The notes under the pieces were generated by a model that saw only the letters and a list, made by a program, of their open reading frames with translations, was not told the DNA's origin and searched no databases. A stretch of 20,985 bases of DNA, taken from contig CALSCP010001513.1 of NCBI GenBank assembly GCA_943704425.1, forward strand, positions 1-20,985, given 5' to 3'. Origin of the DNA: Ministeria vibrans ATCC 50519. Lineage: Eukaryota > Opisthokonta > Filasterea. The translations under genes were made by a program, and so were the position numbers. This document shows, piece after piece, positions 8,602 to 18,532 of this stretch. Position 1 is the first letter of the stretch, and every line of letters starts with the position of its first letter.

Positions 8602-11600
8602 ATGGGCAAGAAGCGACGCGGAGAAGAGCAATCGGAGTCGGGAACGACTGCGCACGCCGAGCTGGCTGCAAAGGCGGAAGAGCCCACGCGACACACAAAT
8701 GGCGACGACTCGGGCGCCTCAAAGAAGCTTCGCCTGACGTAAGTGCCCCTCTACTGTGGCTTGATGCACTCCATGTGGCGCAACACTCCCTGCAAGAGAG
8801 CCCACACGCACAGCACGATTGATAGTCTCTCGTGTTGGCTTTTTAGTCTTGACTCTGGCGCTGCGTTCCCTCGTGGTTCTGCACCAGCCGCAACGGCCAC
8901 CAAGCGTACGTTGCCGAGCCTGCCCAAGCCCGATCAGCTCTTTGAGGTAACAGACACCACAACCCATTGTTTGCTCAAAATTCTTTCTCTCCAGGAACAC
9001 AATCGCAACGCTGAAAGCCTCTCGGCAAAGTCCACCACGATTCCGTTGCCACCCAGTGCCAAGTCAAAGGGCAAGCCGGCCCCGGCAAAGGCCGCAGACC
9101 CGACGACCACGACGAAGCCAGTGGATTTGCTCACGTTTCGTCGCCTCGCCGTCGACATGCTCTTGCTCGGAGTCGTGCGCGAAATCAACGACTTTGACGT
9201 CGAGCTGAGTCTGCCCGATGGCTTGTCAGGCACCTTGCCCATCACTGCCATCAATGCAAGCTACACCGAAGCCCTTGAGGCGGCCAACAGCAGCAACGAC
9301 GACGACGACAGTGACAGTGACAGCGACGCTGACGCTGACGATCGCGAGGCCAAGCCAAAGGTACCACCAGTATATGAATGCCTTTCTGGTTGCCATTTTT
9401 ATTTTAATGCCATGTCTCCTCATTATATTCTCATTGGATAATATTCATAGTGCTAATAAATTATTCTTCTTCTTCTTCTTCTTCTTCTTCTTTTTCAGGT
9501 CCCCACATTGGCACAGCTCTTCCCTGTCGGCTCCCTTGTGTGCTCCGCCGTCCGTCTGCTGGACACGACACGCGGTCGCAACCGTGTTGAACTGAGCGTG
9601 GATCCAGCACGGATCAACGCAGGACTGGCGCGCGGCCACCTGCAGCCGGGCCACTCGCTCCATGGCTTTGTGCGTACCGTCGAGGACCACGGCCGTGTCG
9701 TTTCCTTTGGCGTTGATCAGAGCTTTCATGGGTTCCTTCTGAACAAGGACTGTGTCGAGACAGATGCGTCGCTCTCGGTTGGCTCCCCCATTGTCTGTCG
9801 TGTTCTTTCGGCGGCCGTCAAGGGCGGTGCCATTGCCGTTGCCTTCGATGGCGCGACCACAGCAGTTCCGGCCGCCCCGCCCTCCTCCACCAAGAACCTC
9901 GAATATGCCTTCCCCGCGCTCGTTCCGGGCGTGCCTGTCACGGCCACGGTGCGACAGTGTGCGCGCGACGGTCTCTCCGTCTCCGTTACCGGCTCCTACG
10001 TCGCGTCCGTCGACCGTTTCCACTTGCAGGAGACACTCGCTCCCGAACGCAAGGCTCTCACCGACCTCTATCCGGCCAAGCGCAAGTTTCAGGCCCGCGT
10101 GCTCTACCTCAATCGCGCCGACCAGACCCTCGCCGTCACACTACGCCCCGCCATTGTGTGCCCACCCGTCGATAGCACTTGTCTGCCGCCCGCCCGTGCC
10201 TCTTTCGGCACGCGCGTCTCGGAAGCGACTGTCGTGCGTCTCGATCAGGGAGCGGGACTCCAGCTGGAGTTTGAGAGCACCGACAACGACAGTACCAAGG
10301 CGGTCGCCTTTGCGCACATTTCGCGTCTGACCGACTCGCAGTTGACCAAGATTGGCAAGGAGTACCGTGTGGGCACGAAACATGCGTGTCGCGTTGTCGG
10401 CTCCTACCTCCTCGAGAGCATGGTGTCCGTCTCGCTGCAGCCCTCGGTCATCGAGCAAAAGTTTCTGTCGTACGCCGACCTTGTCGTCGGCGGCGTCGTT
10501 GACTGCGAAGTGGCTTCAGTCGAGTCGTACGGCGTTCTCGTGCGCATCACTGAGCAGCTGCGTGGTCTCGTGCCCACTTCGCATCTCAATGACATTGCTC
10601 TCTCGGATCCTCTTAAGTCCTTTTTGCCCGGCAAGCGTGTCAAGGCTCGCATTCTCAGCGTCGATCTGGAGCGCAGCCGTGTTATGCTCACCCTCAAGAA
10701 GACACTTGTCAAGAGCAAACTGCCCGTGATTGCGTCGTACACGGACGCGACGGCCGACACCGTCACCCACGGCGTCGTCACCTCGGTCAAGCCCTATGGC
10801 ATTCTTGTGGGTCTCTACCAAAAGGTTTTTGGTCTTGTGCAGGTCAAGGAGGTGCCCGGCTCAACCGACAATCTTGTTCGTGACTATCCCATTGGTCAGG
10901 TGGTCAAGGTGCGTGTCATGTCGTCCCATGCGCGCCCTGGCAAGCTTCTCTTGAGTCTCAAGACCACCGACATGACCTCAAAAGCTTCCGCGTCCTCGTC
11001 TACCACCACGACGTCAACCCCCTCGTCATCGTCGTCGTCTGCGGACATTCGCGAGGCTTCCGCCACGCTTGCCGTGGGCCAGCTGCTGGTGAGCGCAGTG
11101 ACGGTGGTGGAGCCTTCATCGCACGCCGAGATTGCCATCAAAGTCAGTATTGCTGTCGACCACTCTGGCTCGTCAGTCCACGTACCGGCCACGCTTTTGC
11201 CGGCTCACCTGTCAGACCATGTGTCTCACTGGACATCATTGCGCACCATGCTCGGCACACCCGGCACGCGAGTGCCCATGCCGGTCATGGTCATGTCCAA
11301 AGGCACGACGGGCCAGCGCATCGAGCTGACGTGCAAGCCGTCGTTGATTGCAGGTGCAAAAACTACCATGCCCTCGTCTGTGGACGCACTCACGGTGGGC
11401 CAGGTGTTGCCGGGCCACGTGCACTCGGTCACCGACTACGGCTGCTTTGTTGGCTTTCTCCATGGTCTCACGGGCCTTGTGCCTGTCGCCGAAATCAGCG
11501 ATCGTTTCGTGGCCAACGCCAAGGCGACCGTCAAGGTCGGTCAGTCCGTGCTTGCCTGTGTGACAAGTTGCGATGCGGACGCCGGTCGCTTCCAACTCTC

Positions 11601-14112
11601 CATGAAGGCCAGTCGTTGTGCAGCGAGCTTTGATCGTCTTGCGTTTGTGTCGTCGTACTTTGCCGAAGAGCAACTCCTCGACATTGCCAGTGTGTCGTCC
11701 AGTGCAGATCCGATCCGCATTGGACAGCAGTGCACGGCCTCTGTCACCGACGTTACCAATGTGGCGACGGTGCTTGCTCTTGACGCGCCCCACCAGAGAT
11801 TCCAGGCGATCGCCAGCGGTGCCCAGTGCAATCCATTGCCGCGCGCCAGTGTCGGCGACAAGGCCGTTGCCTGCCGTGTACTCGATGTCAGTGTTGCCAC
11901 TGGAATTGTTGATGTGACGCTGCGCAGCGATCTTTTTGTCGCCGTCCCAACGACAACGCCCAGCAAGAAGCAGAAGAAGCAAAAGAAGGGGACTAGCACG
12001 AACGACGATTGCTACGCAAGTGTGCGCGAAGCAGCGTCTCGGAGCGCCCGCTCGCAAATTACTGGCATCATTCAACTTGTCAAGGAAGACTTGCTTGTCG
12101 TCTCGTGTGGCGGAGCGCAACACAACCAGTGCATTGGCTTTGCCGCTGCCAAGGACGTCAACGATGTGTCGTCGCCCTTCAAACGCTTCCAGCCGGGCCA
12201 CCAGCTCTCCTTTACAGTGCTGTCCGTGCCCGATGCATCCACTGCATCGCCCACCGACCGACTCTTGATCGCAACCGTGCCGAGTACAGGTGACTCGAAT
12301 GCAGTCGCTAAGGAGACCGCTAACAGCAAGGCGACCGGCTTGCCCTCTGTCGGCACTGCTGTGCATGGCAAGGTGACGTCGATTCGAGGGCTCATTATGA
12401 ATGTCAATCTGTCCAATGGACAGCGGGGACGTGTCTACGCGAGCGAACTGCCCGAAGAGGGCAAGTCGAAGAAAAAGGAGTCGACGGCGAGTGTAGCGAC
12501 CGGATCGCTCTCTGGACCATTTGCTGGCTATCACAAGGGCAGCGAGATTGACGCGAAAGTGGTGGGCTACTTTGATGCGCGTAATGGCTCGTACTTGGCC
12601 GTGACGCGCAACAAGGACCAGTTGGGCACCAAGACGCACCTTGAGCTGACGATGCGCCAGGCCGACCTGAAGTTGCCCAGTGGCAAACTGGCGAGTGATC
12701 GACCATCCACCGAGACGCTGCGAGTGGGAGACACACTGCCGGGCGTGGTTCAGGAGGTTTATGCGTCGCAGAGCTACATGTTCGTTGCTCTGTCGGGCAC
12801 CATGCGCGGACGTGTGAGCGCCTTGAGCGCCAGCGATGACCCGGACGTGGTGAAGGCACTGGACGAGCACTTTCAAGTGGGTCAGCGTGTGCTGACGACC
12901 GTCCTGAGGGTGGACGCGGCGCGTGGCATGGTCGACCTGTCGTTGGTGCAAGGGGCGATTGACATGACTCAGGTGGGCACTCTCACACTTGCCAAGGTCA
13001 TCAAACTGCAGCCAAATCGCATGTCGGCGACGGTGCAGCTGCCGGCGGGTCGTGTGGGACGTCTCGATGCGATGGACCTAGCCGACACGTTGCCCAAGAA
13101 GCCATTGGCACACGTCAAGGTTGGCCAAGTCATGCGTGTCTGCGTGGTGAGCGCAACCGAACAAGAGAAGCAGTGCGACAACGACGATGACGACGAGGCG
13201 GAGGAAGGAGGGATTGCCAAGTCTCACTGGGACATTTCTGTGTCGGCGCGGCCCAGTCGAGTGGCGCCCACAACGGAGGAGACGGTAACAGACCGCGAGG
13301 TTGTGGACCTGTGCGCGGACGTACACGAGAACGACGTGTTGCGAGGCTATGTACAGAGCATCTCGGATGCGGGTTGCTTTGTGCGACTGGGTCGTGGTGG
13401 TCGCGTGTCGGGGCGCGTGCAGATCCGCAACCTCACCGATGGCTTTGTGCGCGAGTGGAAATCGGTGTACCGTGTCGGGGAGCTTGTACGAGCGCGCGTG
13501 CTCAGTGTCGACCGAGCGCACGAACGTGTTGAGTTGTCGCTGAAGGACTCGGTGGTGAACCCTGAGAAGACGGCGTCGTTGGTGACGTTTTCGTCGCTCG
13601 AGGTGGGCAGCAAGCATGCGGGACGCGTCAAGAGTGTTCACGACTACGGCGTGTTTGTGTCGCTGGAGGGTGCCCAAAATGTGTCGGGACTGTGCCACAC
13701 GAGCGAGTTTAACGATGGCGAGTCGGCCATGACGCCAAAGAAGACGAAGAAGAAGTCGACAATTGTGCCGTCGGAGCTGTTCTCTGTGGGTGACCGCGTG
13801 CTTGTCAAGGTTCTGAGCAAGGACACAGTGAAGAAGCAGGTGGGGCTGGGCATGAAGCCATCGTACTTTGACGAGGAGGATGTGGTGCGGCTTGCTGGTG
13901 GCGATGAAGAAGACGACGATGATGACGAGGAAGAAGAAAGTGATAGTGATGAGGATTTTGATGAGGAGGAGGACGATGATGATGAGGAGGACGATGAGGA
14001 GGAGGAGAGTGACGAGGAGAGCGACGAGGAGGAGGAGGTTGACGATGACGATTTTAATGCGGTGCTGATGGACACGGGTCACGACGACGACGATAGTGGA
14101 GAGAGTGGTGAT

Positions 14113-14144
<32 letters not shown>

Positions 14145-15246
14145 CGACGACGTTGATGGGGAGGATGTGACCATGGAGCCGTTGGAGACACAGGCGGGCT
14201 TTGGGGAAGTTGCGGCGTCGGAGCTGACGACGGTCGTAGCGAGCCGAAAGAGACGGCGGCCGGGCTTTGAGGACGTGTATGGGGACGACGCGGGCGAGGC
14301 GGAGGCAGCGGAGGAGGCGGAGGCAGAGGAGACGCGACGCAAGAGCAAGCGGGCCAAGAAGGCGGCTAAGCAGGCGGCGGAGCGTGAGGTGGCGGCACGC
14401 GAGGAGGCATTGCTGGCGGAAGGAGCACGTCCGGCTTCGTCCGTTGACGAGTTTGATCGTCTGGTGCTGTCGAAGCCGCAGAGTTCGCGAGCGTGGATTG
14501 AGTACATGGCTTTTTGCATGTCGGTGGCAGATGTGGAGCGCGCTCGGTCGGTTGCGGAGAAGGCACTCAAGACCATCTCGTTTCGCGAAGAGGAGGAGCG
14601 CCTCAACGTGTGGGTGGCGCTGATGCAGCTTGAGAATGTGTATGGGACGGAGCAGTCGCTGACAGAGGTGTTTGACCGAGCGAAGAAACTGTGCGATACC
14701 GAGGCGGTTCATTTGCGGCTGGCTCGCATTTTGGAGGCGACGGCGGGCAAGGAAGCGCGCACCGAGGCGCTCTATGCGACCATTTGCAAGAAGTTCCGCG
14801 AGTCACTCGATGCCTGGCTGCAGTTTGCGGCGTATCGTCTGGTGGTGCGCCATGACGAGACGGGGGTGCAGGATGTGTTGACGCGCGCGCTGCGAGCCCT
14901 GCCGCGAGCCAAGCACATTGAGACCATCTCGCGCCTGGCTCAGATGGAGTTTAAGCAAGGCGAGCCGGCGCGCGGCCGCACCATGTTTGAGTCGGTACTT
15001 GCGAGCTACCCGAAGCGCGTGGATTTGTGGAGTGTGTACCTGGACATGGAGGTGAAGGCGGGCGATGCGACCGCGACACGCGCGCTGTTCGAACGGGCGA
15101 CGCAACTGACGTTGAGCGCCAAGAAGATGAAATTTCTGTTTAAGAAGTACCTCGACTACGAGCAGGCGCACGGTACGGCGGCCACTGTTGAGCATGTCAC
15201 GCAGTGTGCGCGTGAGTACGTTCAGAGTCGTCTTACGGATGATTGA
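8602..15246 (+). CDS. RRP5: rRNA biogenesis protein RRP5 / PDCD11
   Basis: Exons 8602-8738, 8847-8946, 8995-9360 and 9499-15246 total 6351 nt, or 2116 residues, longer than yeast (about 1729) and human (about 1871). The N-terminus has basic MGKKRRGEE and FPRG, as in known RRP5 proteins. From about residue 120 to 1650 there are some 14-15 S1 OB-fold repeats. Good examples are GHVHSVTDYGCFVGFLHGLT, GVVTSVKPYGILVGL, GYVQSISDAGCFVRLGRGG and GRVKSVHDYGVFVSLEGAQ. A very acidic Asp/Glu linker spans about 1659-1757, then a basic, Ala/Glu-rich coil. Residues about 1849-2116 are HAT/TPR-type helical repeats (SRAWIEYMAF, VDLWSVYLDMEVKAGD). RRP5 acts in the nucleolus; its S1 part binds pre-rRNA for ITS1 cleavage and its C-terminal repeats are needed for 18S production. 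The 48-nt intron 8947-8994 is in frame and stop-free, so it could be coding. Exon 4 is a single 5.7-kb frame. Confidence 0.95.
9464..9490 (+). repeat. (TTC)9 tract at RRP5 intron 3 acceptor
   Basis: Nine TTC units lie directly upstream of TTTTTCAG and so form the polypyrimidine tract of the 138-nt intron 9361-9498. The donor is GTACCA. A branch-point candidate, TGCTAATAA (9451-9459), lies just upstream. Confidence 0.8.
13870..14163 (+). repeat. GAT/GAC/GAG low-complexity codon tract in RRP5
   Basis: This purine-rich tract encodes the Asp/Glu linker between the S1 array and the HAT repeats. It includes an uninterrupted Asp run near 14113-14151. Codons alternate between GAC and GAT, so the amino-acid run is more uniform than the DNA. 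That suggests selection for charge as well as slippage. Confidence 0.85.
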
Positions 15247-15477
15247 GAGTGCATTCGAGCGGGGGAGTGTGTGGATGAGAGAGAGAGAGAGAGAGAAAGA
15301 GAAAGAGAGGAGGCAAAGAGGTGTTTGAGAGGGAGAAAGATTGATGTATGCCTTTGAAAGAACGTTCTTGCTTATAACTACTATATCTCAAACTTGAATG
15401 GAACTGATATGTATGACAATATAATAGCAATATTTGATCAGTCTGAAAATTTCATTTTTGAAATCTAATTAATTTGG
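15247..15477. other. Intergenic region RRP5 to membrane-protein gene
   Basis: 231 bp between tandem genes. It begins with a GA-rich stretch containing (GA)8-like runs (about 15276-15292) and then becomes AT-rich from 15370. It must hold the RRP5 3' UTR and the promoter of the next gene. No other element is visible. Confidence 0.6.
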
Positions 15478-18114
15478 ATGAACGAAGTGATAGCAGATCA
15501 AGATGCGACGCGTAGTCGACATCGACGTCTGGCATTCGTTCTGTTGCCAACGGTCGGACTGTTTTTCGCGTCGGCTGGACTTGCTGTGTGGGCGACGACG
15601 CTCAGCGCTCTTGCAGTCGTTGGTGCGCTTGCGCTCTACGACGATCGAGAGGCATTGATGATCAGCATTCTGATGGGCGTCAGTGCGGTTGTTGCTGCGG
15701 CGGCATTCGAGAGTGCTCTCGCGTCGTTGTTGGACGTGTTCATTTTGGCGACGCTGTTGTTCCTGTTGGGTTCCAGCTGCTTCTGGATCTTGTCGCTGTA
15801 CGATGGCGAGGTCACTCCATCGTACCAGTCGCTGCTTGTAGTGGCCGCCGCGATTGGTGCGTCGTTTCCTCTGTGCGACCATCGCAACGAATGGATGTCG
15901 GGCTTGCCTGGTGAGCATTGGATTGTGTTTCACGCGACAATGTGTTTCTTTCTGTTGAGCCGCGAGCCTCAGCGTGTGTCGGCGACCACGTGGGTTGTGC
16001 AAGTGGCTGTGTGCCTGCTTACAGGGCCTCTGTGGTGTCTTATGGGCGCTGAATGTCAAGCGAATACTTCGGTGCTGTGGACCTTATCACTGCTCTTTGT
16101 GCTGGTAGTTTCACCTTGGCCCGTCAATCAGTGTGGACGCGTGAACCGTGGTCTGTGGTCCACCGTGGCCCTTGCAATGGTTACGGTGTGTGCAGGCGCA
16201 CACCTGTGTGCTGTGTACGGCTACGACTCGAACATCAAGATTGTATCTGTACTCTCTGTCGTGTTTATTCTGGCACACCTGCGCAGCGATCTTTTGCCGA
16301 TCTTGGTGTGGTCGACGGCGCTGTGGAGTGTCTTGTCTGCGACCACTACACTTAGTACGTTTATGGCGGTGAGTGGGCCTCTTGCGGCGGCCGCCATCTT
16401 GATATGGTCCGTTCTTCCGTCGCGGTACTCACCGCTGAGCACAACGGCCGCGCTATGCTCTGTGAGCGAGGCTACACTGGCCACCGTGCTGTTGGTGCGC
16501 CAACATACCAGCGTGAATGGTGGTGGCGACGACGCGACTGTTTGGTGGGTTTTTGGGGGTGTCCTCGGTCCTCTGGTTGTGGCGATGCATGTGAGGCGTG
16601 TGCTGTGGAGTCGGCCGCTTCCGGTGCGCACCACTGCCCAGTGTGTGGCAGTTGTAGTGTGCAGTGCCTTTGCCGTATGGAGTGTACGCGACACGGTGGT
16701 ACGCGTGGTGCTGGAGCAAGCGGGTGTGGCGGTGCACAGTGTGGTGCAACATGCGGCCTTGTGCGTCGCCGCGCTGTGTGCACTTCTTCTTCCGATGCGT
16801 CACACGTGTTTTTCTGCAAGCGTGTCGCATTCACTCTCGTCCGTGCTGCGTCTCATACCGGCCTTTCTCATAGCGAGCATGCTCGTGTCGGTGCTTGCGC
16901 ACGAGGAAGGGCCTCGCGTGCACGGCGACCATGTACATGAGAATGACGTTTCACCACTACTACCACTGGGGCGACTCGCAGGGCTCATCGCGTTGGCTGC
17001 ACCCGTGCTCGTCGCACTTGAGCGAACGAGGTCGCGTCTGGGCACGGCCGTGGCCACCATTGCGTGTCTTGTGCTGGGCGCGTTCCTGGGCATGATTGTG
17101 TTTGAGCATGGTGTTCCCGACGAGCGACGCGACTGTCCGGTGACGTACGTGGCTCTCGTGAGTTCCTGGGCGGTGGGTGCGCTGGTGGCGTTTCGTATTG
17201 CGTGCGAGCGGTTGGCGGTGCCGTTGCGCTGGACCACTGCAGTGTTGGGAGTGCTCTCGCTGCTTCTTCACATTGCTGTGAGCCTTGTTCTCGTTGCGTT
17301 TGTAGGAGGGAACGACACCAGCGAGAGTGACATTATTGATGAACACCGAGGCACCGCTGCAGTGCTTCTATTGGCGCCCTTGGCCTTTGCGCTGACTCTT
17401 GTGGCGATAGTTTTGTCGCTGAGACGCAGTGGCGGTCGACTGAGGACACGCAGGTGGCTGGTGGGCCTATCACTTTTTATGTGGGTTGTGGTGGTTGCGG
17501 TGGGTGCGCCGGCGCACGACCTCACTGGCATGCGTAGTGCCGTCTTGGTCACACCACTGCTGCTGCTGTGGCCTAACGACGGCGCGATTCGCTTTGAGAG
17601 AGGGTCTCGGGTGCCTGGTTCGGTGTCGCTGCGACACAGCGTCACGCCCGTCTCCTGGACAGTGTTTTTGTTGCTCTGCGGCGGTGTTCTAGCCGAGAGC
17701 GGCCACGAGACGATTGCTGCGCGCGTATGCGATGCTGTGCTTGTGGTCCTTGTTGGCGCCGCTGTTGTGGTGTTTAGTCAAGGCAGGACTACTGTCAGTG
17801 CGGGTGGGACTGGACGAAGTGTTGGTGGTGGTGGTGGGCGCGAACACGAGCGACGCCAGCACGACCCTCGATATGTGATGCTGCCGTACATTGCGTGTGT
17901 TGCGGTGCCACTGCAGCGCCTTTGGTCCGCGTCCCCGCTGGTGCCCACCTCTTTAGAAGTACGTTGTGTGTGGTGCATGTTGCTTGTTTGGTCAAGTGTT
18001 GACAAGATGTGTTTGCCTTTGTGTTAGATGATGGGCATTGCTGGAGTGCTACTGGGCTATCTTGACTGGCGCAGTCGGGTGGATTCCTTTAAGTTTGTTC
18101 AAAAGATATTGTAG
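15478..18114 (+). CDS. Unrecognised polytopic membrane protein
   Basis: Two exons, 15478-17958 and 18028-18114, give 855 residues. The 69-nt intron is phase 0 with donor GTACGT and acceptor TTAG; without splicing the frame would stop on the acceptor TAG itself. I do not recognise the family. Hydropathy by eye gives about 24-28 hydrophobic segments spread over nearly the whole length, from LAFVLLPTVGLFFASAGLAV near residue 18 to MGIAGVLLGYL near the end. Soluble loops are short. The longest are around EEGPRVHGDHVHENDVS (about 478-494) and a Gly/Arg-rich loop with five consecutive Gly at about 785. There is no signal peptide separate from the first segment. The C-terminus is basic and short (SRVDSFKFVQKIL). 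No transporter signature or catalytic motif is evident. Base and codon use match the neighbouring genes, so there is no sign of transfer. Confidence 0.75.
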
Positions 18115-18532
18115 TGTTATATGTATAGTTCAGAAGTAAGAGAAAATATATAGAGAATCGAAAGTTCAGAAGTAATTAATATGAAAGAATTCCTTTCTTT
18201 CTTTCTGTCCCACCGAATCTAATTAATTTATTTTGGTGCCTATCGTCTATCGTGTCACTTGTCTCGCGACCATCCAGTCCTGTCGCTTAGATAGTGGTTC
18301 CGAGTTGTTTGTGTTGCGGCGTTTGTGATTGATTAAAACTATTAGAAGAAGAAGAATACAACCCATTTATTAATGACTATTAAACATGAACTCTAGTTAA
18401 ATATTCACTTCTACTCTTCGAGAAGTGAATTATTTATGAATAAATTTATTAATAATTAAATAGTATTTTCTGACTAGGTACGCGTGCGTAGATACCCGCC
18501 CGTACACACACACACACATACACACTTGATCT
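18115..18532. other. Intergenic region, AT-rich, 418 bp
   Basis: This is the longest gene-free gap in the window. It has a repeated GTTCAGAAGTAA word (near 18127 and 18163), a perfect hairpin at 18403-18430 and AT-rich sequence with AATTAATTTATT words. A CA repeat (about 18503-18519) lies just before the AMPK gamma start. No tRNA or other RNA gene could be folded by eye. Confidence 0.6.
18403..18430. repeat. Perfect 10-bp inverted repeat, 8-nt loop
   Basis: ATTCACTTCT (18403-18412) and AGAAGTGAAT (18421-18430) are exact reverse complements, separated by ACTCTTCG. It lies about 100 bp upstream of the AMPK gamma start codon. It could be an RNA hairpin or a dyad for a DNA-binding protein. Confidence 0.6.

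Noticed and set aside
11236-14712. Long minus-strand open frames (571 and 544 codons) opposite RRP5
   Set aside because: They lie wholly antisense to clearly conserved S1 and HAT repeats. They are stop-free because of GC-rich codon use and Asp/Glu codon repeats, and their composition is unlike a folded protein.
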